Below, piece by piece: positions 34,671 through 43,683 of a stretch of 64,000 bases of DNA (its first letter is position 1; each line of letters begins with the position of its first letter). A model generated the notes under the pieces. The model was not told where the DNA came from. It did not search any database and saw nothing but the letters and a program-made list of their open reading frames with translations. The DNA comes from Hyphomicrobiales bacterium (lineage in GTDB: Bacteria > Pseudomonadota > Alphaproteobacteria > Rhizobiales > Rhizobiaceae). Location of the stretch: contig UBQX01000015.1 in assembly GCA_900467685.1 (NCBI GenBank), positions 1 through 64,000 on the forward strand. The letters run 5' to 3'. A program made the translations under genes and the position numbers.

Positions 34671-35728
34671 GCCGCGATTTCGTCTATCAGGCCAATCGGG
34701 CCACCGTTGTCTTTGGCGCGGGCAAGCGCCGCGACGCGGGCGAATGGGTGGGCAAGCTTGGAAAAAAGCGTGCGTTGGTGCTTTCCACGCCGCACCAGGC
34801 GCAGGAAGCCGAGCATCTCGCGAATGAGCTTGGGGCTTTGAGCGCCGGAACCTTTACCGGCGCTGTCATGCACACGCCGGTCAATGTGACGGAAGAAGCC
34901 GTTGCCGCACTTCAGAGCGCCAGCGCGGATTGCGTGATTTCCTTCGGCGGCGGCTCGACGACTGGTCTCGGTAAGGCGATCGCGCTGCGCACGGGTGTGC
35001 CGCAGATCACCATCCCGACAACCTATGCCGGATCGGAAGTGACGCCGATCCTCGGCCAGACCGAGAATGGCAGAAAGACCACGATCCGCGACGTTGCCGT
35101 TCTGCCGGATGTGGTGATCTATGATCCTGAACTGACCGTCGGCCTGCCGAAACAGATGACGATTGTCAGTGCGCTCAACGCACTCGCACATGCGATGGAA
35201 GGCCTTTACGCCAAGGATCGCAATCCGATCTCCACCATGATGGCGATCGAATCCTTCCGCAGCTTCAAGGCCTCGCTGCCGGGTCTCATCGAGACGCCCG
35301 GTGACCTCGATCTGCGCGCCGAAGCACAATATGCCTGCTGGCTGGCCGGCACGGTGCTCGGCACGGTAGGCATGGCACTGCATCACAAGATCTGCCACAC
35401 GCTGGGCGGCAGTTTCGACACGCCGCATGCCGAAACGCACGCGATCATGCTGCCCTACACCACGGCCTATAACGCAGTTGCCGTTCCGGAGCTGCTGGCG
35501 CCGATCGCAGAGATTTTCGGGGCGGCGGCTGGCGCGTCCCTGCATGATTTCTCGCGCTCGCTTGGCGCGCCGCTGTCGCTGAAGGATATCGGCTTCGAGG
35601 AAGTCAACCTCGACCGTGCCGCCGATATCGCGGCGGAAAACCCCTACTGGAATCCCCGGCCCATCGACCGCGCGTCGATCCGGGCACTTCTGCAGGCCGC
35701 CTGGGAGGGCGACCGGCCGGAGACTTGA
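34667..35728 (+). CDS. Maleylacetate reductase (copy 1)
   Basis: A 353-residue iron-type alcohol-dehydrogenase-fold enzyme reducing maleylacetate to beta-ketoadipate with NAD(P)H. Nucleotide segment SFGGGSTTGLGKAIALRTGVPQITIPTTYAGSEVTPILG, then GMALHHKICHTLGGSFDTPHAETHAIMLPY with the conserved histidines, and ENPYWNPRPI near the end. ATG overlaps the dioxygenase stop (ATGA), so the two enzymes are made together. Confidence 0.92.
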   Translation: MSRDFVYQANRATVVFGAGKRRDAGEWVGKLGKKRALVLSTPHQAQEAEHLANELGALSAGTFTGAVMHTPVNVTEEAVAALQSASADCVISFGGGSTTGLGKAIALRTGVPQITIPTTYAGSEVTPILGQTENGRKTTIRDVAVLPDVVIYDPELTVGLPKQMTIVSALNALAHAMEGLYAKDRNPISTMMAIESFRSFKASLPGLIETPGDLDLRAEAQYACWLAGTVLGTVGMALHHKICHTLGGSFDTPHAETHAIMLPYTTAYNAVAVPELLAPIAEIFGAAAGASLHDFSRSLGAPLSLKDIGFEEVNLDRAADIAAENPYWNPRPIDRASIRALLQAAWEGDRPET

Positions 35729-35772
35729 GCAGACGCAATGACACTCAAATCATGCAACAGGGAGTGAGATGC

Positions 35773-37044
35773 ATGTTTACGAGACGCGATTTTCTGAAGA
35801 CCACCGCGGCGGCCGGCGCCTTGGCCGGTACTGCGGGATTGGCAATGCCGGCTCTTGCAAAGGGCGGAAAGATCAAGCTGGGCTATGTCAGCCCGCAGAC
35901 CGGCCCGCTGGCGGGTTTCGGCGAGGCTGACAAGTTCGTCATCGACGCGTTCCTGAAATCCTTCGGCGACAAGTTCGAGGTCGTGGTCAAGGACAGCCAG
36001 TCGAACCCGAACCGCGCGGCGGAAGTCGCCAAGGAACTGATCGTCAACGACAAGATCAACCTGATGCTGGTCGCCTCGACGCCGGAGACCACCAATCCGG
36101 TTTCCACCACCTGCGAGAACGAGGAAGTGCCGTGCATCTCGACGGTCGCGCCGTGGCAGCCCTGGTTCATCGGCCAGCAGGGCAATCCCGGCGATCCCAA
36201 GAGCTGGAAGCCCTTCAACTTCGCCTATCATTTCTTCTGGGGTCTTGAAGACATCATCGCCGTCTTCACCGGCATGTGGTCGCAGATCGAGACCAACAAG
36301 CAGGTCGGCGGGCTCTTCCCCAATGACGGCGACGGCAATGCCTGGGGCGATCCGAATGTCGGCTTCCCGCCGGTTCTGAAGGAGAAGGGCTTCACGCTGA
36401 CCGATCCGGGCCGCTACCAGAACATGACGGACGATTTCTCCGCGCAGATTTCCGCGTTCAAGAAGTCCAATTGCGAGATCCTGACCGGCGTCATGATCCC
36501 GCCGGACCTGACGACGTTCTGGAACCAGGCCAAGCAGCAGGGCCTGAAGCCGAAGATCGCATCGATCGGCAAGGCGATGCTGTTCCCGCAGGCCGTGGAA
36601 GCGCTTGGCAAGGGCGGCCACAACCTCTCGACGGAAGTCTGGTGGACGCCGTCGCATCCGTTCAAGTCGTCGCTGACGGGCCAGTCGGCCGCGGACGTCG
36701 CCGCGGAATTCACCAAGGTGACCAATCGCCCCTGGACCCAGCCGATCGGCTTCGCGCATGCGCTCTTCGAACTCGTCGTCGATGTCATGAAGCGGGCGGA
36801 AGATCCGACCGATGGAGAGGCGGTTGCGGCCGAGATCGCCAAGACCAAGCTTGATACGCTGGTCGGGCCGGTTGCCTGGGGCAGCGACAAGCTGCCGCCC
36901 TTCGCGCAGAAGAACATCGCCAAGACCCCGCTTGTCGGTGGCCAATGGCGCCTCAAGGATGGCGGTTCCTACGAACTCGTCGTTGTCGAGAATTCGACTG
37001 CGCCGCAGGTTCCGCTCGGCGGCAAGATGGAAGCGCTGAGCTGA
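35773..37044 (+). CDS. Liv-type ABC substrate-binding protein (aromatic import)
   Basis: A 423-residue periplasmic receptor with a Tat leader (RRDFLKT, hydrophobic AAAGALAGTAGLAMPAL, then AKG) and the Liv-type fold (KLGYVSPQTGPLAGFGEAD; LMLVASTPETTNPVSTTCENEEVPC). Placed after the maleylacetate reductase gene and before four transporter genes and a hydroxylase, it probably binds resorcinol or a related phenolic acid. The ATG at 35773 was chosen because it starts the Tat motif; the upstream extension lacks a leader. Confidence 0.88.
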   Translation: MFTRRDFLKTTAAAGALAGTAGLAMPALAKGGKIKLGYVSPQTGPLAGFGEADKFVIDAFLKSFGDKFEVVVKDSQSNPNRAAEVAKELIVNDKINLMLVASTPETTNPVSTTCENEEVPCISTVAPWQPWFIGQQGNPGDPKSWKPFNFAYHFFWGLEDIIAVFTGMWSQIETNKQVGGLFPNDGDGNAWGDPNVGFPPVLKEKGFTLTDPGRYQNMTDDFSAQISAFKKSNCEILTGVMIPPDLTTFWNQAKQQGLKPKIASIGKAMLFPQAVEALGKGGHNLSTEVWWTPSHPFKSSLTGQSAADVAAEFTKVTNRPWTQPIGFAHALFELVVDVMKRAEDPTDGEAVAAEIAKTKLDTLVGPVAWGSDKLPPFAQKNIAKTPLVGGQWRLKDGGSYELVVVENSTAPQVPLGGKMEALS

Positions 37045-37055
37045 TGGTCCAGTCC

Positions 37056-37079
37056 AGGCCGGCGGCTTGCCGCCGGTCT
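37056..37079 (+). terminator. Hairpin after the receptor gene
   Basis: CCGGCGGC (37059-37066), TT, GCCGCCGG (37069-37076), extendable by three pairs including one G-T. The location between receptor and ATPase genes matches hairpins at 3368 and 9984. Confidence 0.6.
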
Positions 37080-37102
37080 GACATGTCCTTGGGGAACGGT
37101 CG

Positions 37103-37822
37103 ATGACACTTCTGCAACTTGACGGGATTTCCAAATCCTTCGGGGCACTGACGGTGGCCGATGACATCACCTTTTCGGTTTCCGAAGGTGAGGCGCTCGG
37201 CATTATCGGTCCGAATGGCGCAGGCAAATCCACGCTTTTCAACCTGATTACCGGCACGATCGGCGCCGACAAGGGCTCGATCCGTTTCCTCGGCGAAGAC
37301 GTGACGCGCGTCAGCCCGATGCAGCGTTGTCTTTCGGGGATCGGCCGGACATTTCAGATTCCGCAACCCTTCGAGAAACTGACCGTCTTCGAAAATCTCC
37401 TCGTTGCCGGCGCGTTCGGCCAGCAACGGGGCGAGCGAGAGGTGGCGTCGGAATGCGCCGAGATTCTCGTGGAGACCGGCCTGATTGCCGAGGCAAACAA
37501 ACCGGCCGGCAGTCTCAGCCTCTTGCAGCGCAAGCGGCTTGAACTGGCCCGCGCGCTGGCCACGAAACCGAAGCTTCTGCTGCTTGATGAAATTGCCGGC
37601 GGGCTGACCGAGGGGGAATGTGCGGTTCTTGTCGAGACCATTCGTGCCGTTCACCGCCGCGGGGTTACGGTCATCTGGATCGAGCATGTTCTGCATGCGC
37701 TGAATTCGGTCGTCGACCACCTGCTTGTGCTTCATTTCGGCCGCGTTCTCGGACTCGGCGCGCCGCAGGACATGATGAATTCGCAGGAAGTGCGCGAAAT
37801 CTATCTGGGGATGGAGGTGTGA
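37103..37822 (+). CDS. Liv-type ABC ATPase (LivG family)
   Basis: A 239-residue ATP-binding subunit: Walker A GPNGAGKST, the LivG-type QRCLSGIGRTFQIPQPF segment, signature-like LSLLQRKRLELARAL in place of LSGGQ, Walker B LLLLDEIAGGL (Glu-Ile rather than the usual Glu-Pro) and H-loop IEHV. Its stop shares a base with the next ATG. Works with the following LivF, LivH and LivM proteins. Confidence 0.9.
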   Translation: MTLLQLDGISKSFGALTVADDITFSVSEGEALGIIGPNGAGKSTLFNLITGTIGADKGSIRFLGEDVTRVSPMQRCLSGIGRTFQIPQPFEKLTVFENLLVAGAFGQQRGEREVASECAEILVETGLIAEANKPAGSLSLLQRKRLELARALATKPKLLLLDEIAGGLTEGECAVLVETIRAVHRRGVTVIWIEHVLHALNSVVDHLLVLHFGRVLGLGAPQDMMNSQEVREIYLGMEV

Positions 37823-38541
37823 TGACGCTTCTTCAGACACATGCGCTCACGGCGCGCTACGGCGACTTCCAGGCGCTCTTCGGCATCGACATCACGCTCG
37901 AAGCCGGCGAGACCGTGGCCGTCATCGGCGCGAACGGTGCCGGCAAGACCACGCTGATGCGGGCAATCTCCGGCGTACTTGCCAGCGCCCCTGAACAGAT
38001 CCTGTTCGAAGGCCAGCCGATCGGCGCGCTTGCCTCGCCCGATATCGTCACGCGCGGCATCGCCATGGTGCCGGAAGGTCGCAAGCTTTTCCCCTCGCTG
38101 ACCGTCGAGGAAAACCTGCTGATCGGGGCCTATGGGACGAAGGGCAGCGGGGCGTGGAACCTCGCGCGCATCTACGATCTCTTCCCGATCCTGAAGGAAC
38201 GGCGCCATTCGCCGGGCACGGCACTTTCCGGCGGCCAACAGCAGATGGTGGCCATCGGGCGGGCGCTGATGTCCAACCCGAAGGTTCTGCTTTGCGACGA
38301 AATCAGCCTCGGGCTCGCGCCCGTGGTGATCAAGGATATCTACGCAGCCTTTCCGCAGATCAAGGCGTCGGGCGCCTCCATCGTCATTGTCGAGCAGGAT
38401 ATCGGCCATGCGCTGAAGGTCGCGGACCGGGTCTACTGCATGATGGAAGGCCGCATCACATTGTCTGGCCGGTCGTCGGAGGTCTCGCGCGAGGCGATCC
38501 ACGCGGCCTATTTCGGAGCGGGCGTCCATGAACATCATTGA
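37822..38541 (+). CDS. Liv-type ABC ATPase (LivF family)
   Basis: A 239-residue second ATPase: Walker A GANGAGKTT, signature LSGGQQQMVAIGRAL, Walker B VLLCDEISLGLAP, H-loop VEQDI. It overlaps the preceding stop by one base and the following permease start by 14 bp, so the three are translationally coupled. Confidence 0.9.
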   Translation: MTLLQTHALTARYGDFQALFGIDITLEAGETVAVIGANGAGKTTLMRAISGVLASAPEQILFEGQPIGALASPDIVTRGIAMVPEGRKLFPSLTVEENLLIGAYGTKGSGAWNLARIYDLFPILKERRHSPGTALSGGQQQMVAIGRALMSNPKVLLCDEISLGLAPVVIKDIYAAFPQIKASGASIVIVEQDIGHALKVADRVYCMMEGRITLSGRSSEVSREAIHAAYFGAGVHEHH

Positions 38542-39391
38542 TACGCTTGTCCAGGGCATCCTGCTCGGCGGGCTCTACGCCCTCTTTGCTGCGGGGCTCA
38601 GCATCGTGTTCGGCATCATGCGGCTGGTGAACCTCGCCCATGGCGACCTGATCATCTTCGCCGCCTTCGCGATCCTCACCATCACCTCGATGTTCGGGCT
38701 CAACCCGTTCGTCTCGGCGCTGATTGCGGCACCCCTGATGTTCGCCGCCGGCTGGCTGCTGCAATATTTCCTGCTCAACCGGACGCTCGGCAAGGACATC
38801 CTGCCGCCGCTTCTGGTGACGTTCGGGCTGTCGATCATCATCCAGAACGGGCTGCTCGAAGGCTTTGCCGCCGACAGCCGGCGCGTGCCGCTGGGCTCGC
38901 TCGAGGCCGCAACCATTCCGCTTGGTGCCGTCAACATTGGCGTCATGCCGCTCCTGACCTTCCTTTCGGCAATCGTCGTCATCGTCGGCCTCAACACGCT
39001 GATCTATCGCGCCCCGATCGGCCGCGCATTTCGCGCGACGTCCGACGATCCGGTCACGGCCGGCCTGATGGGCATTCGCCCGCAGCGCATCTTCGCGACC
39101 GCGACGGGACTGGCGATGGTGGTCGTGACGGTGGCCGCGCTCTATCTCGGAACCCGCGCCAATTTCGATCCCTCCGCCGGTCCCTCGCGTCTCATCTATG
39201 CCTTCGAGGCGGTGATCATCGGCGGGCTCGGTTCGCTCTGGGGCACGCTTGCCGGCGGTGTCGTGCTGGGCGTCGCCCAGACGATCGGCGCGACGATCAA
39301 TCCCGAATGGCAGATCCTTGCCGGTCACATCGCCTTCCTGGCCGTGCTGGCCTTCAAGCCGCGCGGCTTCTTCCCGCGCGCAGTCGATTGA
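38528..39391 (+). CDS. Liv-type ABC permease (LivH family)
   Basis: A 287-residue membrane protein of standard LivH length: GILLGGLYALFAAGLSIVFGIMRLVNLAHGDLIIFAAF, the EAA-like loop FRATSDDPVTAGLMGI, and AFEAVIIGGLGSLWGTLAGG. Starts inside the livF gene and ends 9 bp before the LivM-type gene. Confidence 0.9.
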   Translation: MNIIDTLVQGILLGGLYALFAAGLSIVFGIMRLVNLAHGDLIIFAAFAILTITSMFGLNPFVSALIAAPLMFAAGWLLQYFLLNRTLGKDILPPLLVTFGLSIIIQNGLLEGFAADSRRVPLGSLEAATIPLGAVNIGVMPLLTFLSAIVVIVGLNTLIYRAPIGRAFRATSDDPVTAGLMGIRPQRIFATATGLAMVVVTVAALYLGTRANFDPSAGPSRLIYAFEAVIIGGLGSLWGTLAGGVVLGVAQTIGATINPEWQILAGHIAFLAVLAFKPRGFFPRAVD

Positions 39392-39400
39392 GGTGATGCG

Positions 39401-40498
39401 ATGAGTTCAACAGCTCAAACCTGGACGACGAAGACCGGCACCCGCGCCTCGGGCCTTTTCGGGGTCGCCGCGATCCTGGTGGTCATCGTTGCTGCCGGAG
39501 CACCCTTCCTGGTGTCGCGCGACATCGTGCAGGACCTCTTCTTCATCCTGACCATGCTCGTGCTTGCGCAGAACTGGAACCTGCTGGCGGGATATGCGGG
39601 GCTTCTGTCCATCGGCCAACAGGCTTTCGTGGGTTTCGGCGCCTATTCCATGTTTGGCATGGTGATCCTTCTAGGGGTTGATCCGCTCCTGGCAACGCTG
39701 CTGGCAGGGTTCTTTGCCATGCTGCTCGCCATTCCCGCGGGCTTCTTCTCCTTCCGCCTGCAAGGGGCCTATTTCGGGGTCGGTACCTGGGTGATCGCGG
39801 AGGCCGTCCGTCTCGTCGTCGCGCAATGGAAGGCGCTGGGCGGCGGCACGGGGACCTCGCTTCCGGGCGAAGCGCGCAAGGCCATGTTCGGCGTCGAGTT
39901 CCTGAAGGATACGTTCGACATGAAGACATCGCAGGCGAGCGACGCGATCGCCTACTGGTTCGCACTCGTTCTGGCGGCTGCGACCGTCCTGCTCTTCTAC
40001 CGCATCCTGCGCACCCGACAGGGGCTCGGGCTTGCCGCCGTACGCGACAACGAAACGGCCGCCCGCGCGCTCGGCGTCAATGCCCAGCGCATGAAGGTCT
40101 TCGTCTACCTGACCACGGCCTTCGTGACCGGCATCACCGGCGCGCTCATCTATCTGCAGAAAGCGCGCATTTCGCCGGATGCGGCTTTCTCGGTGACCGA
40201 CTGGACGGCCTATGTGCTCTTCATCGTGGTCATCGGGGGCATCGGCACGATCGAGGGGCCGATTGTCGGGATGATCGTGTTCTTCGTGCTGCAGAAGACA
40301 CTTTCCGATTTCGGCTCGGTCTATCTTCTCATCCTGGGCTTCATCGGGATCGCGACCATGATCTTCGCGCCCGCCGGGCTCTGGGGGCTCTTTTCGGCCC
40401 GCACCGGCATCCAGCTTTTCCCGATCCGGCGCAGGCTTGTCCTGAACGGTTCGGACCACATTGCTCAAAATACTCGTGAGGGAGGTTTCAATGGCTAA
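39401..40498 (+). CDS. Liv-type ABC permease (LivM family)
   Basis: A 365-residue membrane protein: LAQNWNLLAGYAGLLSIGQQAFVGFGAYSM, the LQGAYFGVGTWVIAEAVRL segment, LAAVRDNETAARALGVN loop and FIVVIGGIGTIEGPIVG. Unlike the importer at 7-9 kb its ATPase is a separate gene. Its last 8 bases overlap the flavin hydroxylase start, tying import to the first catabolic step. Confidence 0.9.
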   Translation: MSSTAQTWTTKTGTRASGLFGVAAILVVIVAAGAPFLVSRDIVQDLFFILTMLVLAQNWNLLAGYAGLLSIGQQAFVGFGAYSMFGMVILLGVDPLLATLLAGFFAMLLAIPAGFFSFRLQGAYFGVGTWVIAEAVRLVVAQWKALGGGTGTSLPGEARKAMFGVEFLKDTFDMKTSQASDAIAYWFALVLAAATVLLFYRILRTRQGLGLAAVRDNETAARALGVNAQRMKVFVYLTTAFVTGITGALIYLQKARISPDAAFSVTDWTAYVLFIVVIGGIGTIEGPIVGMIVFFVLQKTLSDFGSVYLLILGFIGIATMIFAPAGLWGLFSARTGIQLFPIRRRLVLNGSDHIAQNTREGGFNG

Positions 40499-42245
40499 CT
40501 ACTCAACTGACGTTCTGATTGTCGGCATGGGTCCGGCGGGCGGTGCGACGGCAGCGCTGCTGTCGAGCTACGGCATCCAGAACATGGCGATCAACCGCTA
40601 CCGCTGGCTCGCCAATACGCCGCGCGCGCACATTACCAACCAGCGCACGATGGAAGTCATCCGCGATCTCGGTCTCGAGGTCGAGCAGGAGGCCTATCTC
40701 TACGCCACCGCGCAGGAATATCTCGGCAACAACGTGTTCTGCACCTCGATTGCGGGCGAGGAAATCGGCCGCATGTACAGCTGGGGCACGCATCCGAAGT
40801 CCAAGGCCGAGCATCTCCTGTCCTCGCCGAGCCTGATGAACGACCTGCCGCAGACCTATTTCGAGCCGATCCTTCTGAACACGGCCTGTTCGCGCGGAAC
40901 GCAGCCGCGCATGTCGACGGAATATGTCTCGCATGTCCAGGATGCCGATGGCGTGACGACCACCTGCCGGGACCGGTTGACGGGTGCCGAACTCACCGTA
41001 CGTTCGAAGTTCCTGATTGGCGCCGATGGCAGCAACTCCAAGGTTGCCGAACATGCAGGCCTTCCGTTCGAGGGCAAGATGGGCGTGGCCGGCTCCATGA
41101 ACATCGTCTTCAAGGCGGACCTCACCAAATATGTCGCCCACCGTCCTTCGGTGCTCTACTGGGTCATGCAGCCGGGCGCCGATGTCGGCGGGATCGGCAT
41201 GGGCCTCGTGCGCATGGTGCGCCCGTGGAACGAATGGCTGATCAACTGGGGCTATGACATCAACCAACCCGCACCGCAGGTCGACGACGCCTTTGCCACA
41301 AAGGTCGCACGCGATCTGATCGGCGATCCGGATATCCCGATCGAAATCACCTCGACGAGCACGTGGACGGTGAACAACATGTTCGCCACGCATCTGCAGA
41401 AGGACCGCGTCTTCATCATGGGCGATGCGGCGCATCGTCATCCGCCGTCGAACGGCCTCGGCTCCAACACCTCGATCCAGGATGCCTTCAACCTGGCCTG
41501 GAAGGTGGCGATGGTCGTCAAGGGCGAGGCCGGGATGGGCCTGCTCGAAAGCTACAGCGCCGAACGTGCGCCGGTCGCCCGCCAGATCGTCACCCGCGCC
41601 AACAAGTCGATCGACGAATTCGGCCCGATCTTCAAGTCGCTCGGCCTGCTCGATTCCGTCGATCCGGTGAAGATGCAGGAAAACATGGACGCCCGTTGCG
41701 GCACGACGCCGGAAGCCGAGGCGCAGCGCAAGGCCATCCGCGAAGCCATCGCCAACAAGGTCTATGAATTCGACGCGCATGGCGTGGAGATGAACCAGCG
41801 CTACAAGTCCAACGCCGTCGAAACCGACGGTCAGCCCGAGCCTCCCTTCACCGAGGATGCAGACCTGCATTTCCAGCAGACGAGCTGGCCGGGCGCGCGC
41901 ATTCCCCATGCTTGGCTCTTTTCGGATGCCGGTGCCAAGGCATCGACGCTCGATCTGTGCGGCCATGGCAAGTTCAGCCTTCTCACCGGACCGGGCGGCG
42001 CCGGCTGGGCCAAGGCGGCTGCGGCCGTCGGCGCGGAGTTTGGCCTCGAGATCAATGTCCACATCATCGGTCCCCGCCGTCCGTGGCAGGACTTCACCGG
42101 CGACTGGGCGCGGATCAGCGAGATTTCCGATAGCGGCGCACTTCTCGTGCGTCCCGACCACCATGTCGCATGGCGCTCGGCGAACGGCGTTGCCGATCCG
42201 GCAGCCGAGCTGCGCCGTGTGTTGAAGACTGTATTGTCCAGATAA
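40491..42245 (+). CDS. FAD-dependent phenol hydroxylase (resorcinol/TfdB type)
   Basis: A 584-residue single-component flavin monooxygenase: FAD motif VLIVGMGPAGGATAALL near 8-24, DG-type motif FLIGADGSNSKVAEHAG, and GDAAHRHPPSNGLGSNTSIQDAFNLAWK (the GD motif plus active-site loop). The C-terminal thioredoxin-like part (ARIPHAWLF ... LLTGPGGAGWAKAAA) is usual for the phenol 2-monooxygenase/2,4-dichlorophenol hydroxylase group. Between an importer and hydroxyquinol dioxygenase it probably hydroxylates resorcinol to hydroxyquinol. RBS GAGGGAGG. Confidence 0.85.
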   Translation: MANYSTDVLIVGMGPAGGATAALLSSYGIQNMAINRYRWLANTPRAHITNQRTMEVIRDLGLEVEQEAYLYATAQEYLGNNVFCTSIAGEEIGRMYSWGTHPKSKAEHLLSSPSLMNDLPQTYFEPILLNTACSRGTQPRMSTEYVSHVQDADGVTTTCRDRLTGAELTVRSKFLIGADGSNSKVAEHAGLPFEGKMGVAGSMNIVFKADLTKYVAHRPSVLYWVMQPGADVGGIGMGLVRMVRPWNEWLINWGYDINQPAPQVDDAFATKVARDLIGDPDIPIEITSTSTWTVNNMFATHLQKDRVFIMGDAAHRHPPSNGLGSNTSIQDAFNLAWKVAMVVKGEAGMGLLESYSAERAPVARQIVTRANKSIDEFGPIFKSLGLLDSVDPVKMQENMDARCGTTPEAEAQRKAIREAIANKVYEFDAHGVEMNQRYKSNAVETDGQPEPPFTEDADLHFQQTSWPGARIPHAWLFSDAGAKASTLDLCGHGKFSLLTGPGGAGWAKAAAAVGAEFGLEINVHIIGPRRPWQDFTGDWARISEISDSGALLVRPDHHVAWRSANGVADPAAELRRVLKTVLSR

Positions 42246-42255
42246 GGAAACGACG

Positions 42256-43137
42256 ATGGAAGCGCATGAGAAAGGCTTTTTCTCCGAAGAGAACTCGGTC
42301 GAGGTCGTGACGGGGCGAAACGCGAAGGCTGAAAATCCGCGTCTGAGGCAGGTGATGGACGTCATCACCCGCAAGCTGCATGAGGCGGTAAAGGAACTGG
42401 AGCCTACCCAGGACGAATGGTTCGAGGCGATCATGTTCCTGACGAAGACCGGCCAGATCTGCAACGAGTGGCGGCAGGAATATATTCTTCTGTCCGACAT
42501 CCTCGGCGTCTCGATGCTGGTGGATGCGATCAACAACCGCAAGCCGTCGGGCGCCTCGGAATCGACCGTGCTCGGACCCTTCCACGTCGACGGCGCGCCC
42601 ATGATGGAGATGGGCGCCAATATCTGCCTCGACCAGAAGGGCGAGGACATGTACATCGAAGGCCGTATCCTCGACACGAAGGGCAACCCGATCGAAGGCG
42701 CGGTCATCGATGTCTGGCAGGCCAATGACGAAGGCTTCTACGACGTCCAGCAGAAGGGCCTGCAGCCCGACTTCAACCTTCGCGGCGTGTTTACGACGGG
42801 TGCAGACGGCCGCTACTGGTTCCGGGCCGTGAAGCCGAAGTTCTACCCGATCCCGAATGACGGCCCGGTCGGCCAGCTGCTCGTGGCGCTCGGCCGCCAT
42901 CCCTATCGGCCGGCGCATCTGCATTACATCATCAAGGCCGACGGCTTCGAAACGCTGACCACGCATATCTTCGATCCGGAAGATCCATACATCAACTCCG
43001 ACGCGGTTTTCGGCGTGAAGGAAAGCCTGCTGGCGAAGTTCGACAAGACGAACGATCCGGCAAGGGCGCAGACCTATGGCTTCGAGGGTGAATTCTGGGA
43101 TGTGAAGCACGACTTCGTGCTTGCCGACAAGCGCTGA
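42256..43137 (+). CDS. Hydroxyquinol 1,2-dioxygenase (copy 2)
   Basis: A 293-residue intradiol dioxygenase with all four metal ligands in place: Tyr in EGFYDVQQ, Tyr in KFYPIPNDGP, and both His in RPAHLHYII. N-terminal TQDEWFEAIMFLTKTGQICNEWRQEYILLSDILGVSMLVDAINN is the hydroxyquinol-group dimer region. It lies 10 bp after the hydroxylase gene and gives the ring-cleavage step of that operon. It resembles the copy at 59499 more than the one at 33807. Confidence 0.92.
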   Translation: MEAHEKGFFSEENSVEVVTGRNAKAENPRLRQVMDVITRKLHEAVKELEPTQDEWFEAIMFLTKTGQICNEWRQEYILLSDILGVSMLVDAINNRKPSGASESTVLGPFHVDGAPMMEMGANICLDQKGEDMYIEGRILDTKGNPIEGAVIDVWQANDEGFYDVQQKGLQPDFNLRGVFTTGADGRYWFRAVKPKFYPIPNDGPVGQLLVALGRHPYRPAHLHYIIKADGFETLTTHIFDPEDPYINSDAVFGVKESLLAKFDKTNDPARAQTYGFEGEFWDVKHDFVLADKR

Positions 43138-43170
43138 AGCTTTCTGGCGCTCAGCAAGCGCCAACGAATA

Positions 43171-43206
43171 TCGTGCGCCACCATCCCCCTGGATGGTGGC
43201 GCACGA
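43171..43206 (+). terminator. Strong stem-loop after copy 2 dioxygenase
   Basis: A perfect 16-bp stem (43171-43186 with 43191-43206; arms begin TCGTGCGCC and end GGCGCACGA) with loop CCCT, 33 bp after the stop. The stem is very strong although the T run after it is weak (ACTGTTT). Confidence 0.75.
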
Positions 43207-43298
43207 ACTGTTTGGGGATCGGGTTCCGGGGTTTCGCGCAGAGGACGCACAGAAGTCCGGCATCCTCGGGTCCGCGATGGAAGCCGCGGATGCCGACT

Positions 43299-43391
43299 GT
43301 CTGCAATCACATCCACCGTCACACCGGTGGACCTTAACTGTCCGATCCTGCGCCGTTCATTCAGGTCAATATGAGAATAGGTGCGTCTCAT
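43299..43391 (-). pseudogene. IS30-family transposase N-terminal relic
   Basis: The 31 residues from the ATG at 43391 read MRRTYSHIDLNERRRI then QLRSTGVTVDVIAD, which matches the N-terminal helix of IS30-family transposases (RTYSHIDL.ERRRI ... VIA). The match then breaks; a continuation in another frame around 43230-43290 (DPRMPDF) is weakly similar, so frameshift and truncation are likely. No catalytic DDE region or inverted repeat is present. It marks the border between the hydroxyquinol operon and the Baeyer-Villiger module. Confidence 0.65.
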
Positions 43392-43683
43392 CGTGTGTTC
43401 CTTGCGTCCGATATCCCTTTGGTATCATTCGCAAGGCCCACTTCATCAAACAGGTCTCAAAGCCCAGCGTTATACAAAATTCTCTCTGTAAGCGCCGAAG
43501 CGATGCCAACGAATTTGCTCCACGTACCAATCCAGGTGGCTTCAATCGTTTTTTGCGGTCCTCCTTTAATGAACTGACATTTGGCCCAAAATCTAAAATC
43601 ATGACCTATCTCACTCTTCCGCTTTAACCTGCACTCGGACACTCTTGGCTTCTGGGATCGAAATAGCCGGAGTGGAGGAGACT
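43392..43683. other. AT-richer gap before the BVMO fusion gene
   Basis: About 290 bp of lower GC content than its neighbours. Short frames on both strands resemble no family I know. It probably carries the promoter of the BVMO gene and may be residual DNA from the IS30-type insertion. GTGGAGGAG just before 43684 is the ribosome site of the next gene. Confidence 0.4.

Noticed and set aside
40503-42725. Minus-strand open frame of 740 codons
   Set aside because: Antisense to the flavin hydroxylase and hydroxyquinol dioxygenase, which carry clear motifs; a GC-driven shadow.
43299-43391. An intact insertion sequence at 43.3 kb
   Set aside because: Only about 31 residues of an IS30-like N-terminus are recognisable; no DDE domain, inverted repeats or target duplication were found.
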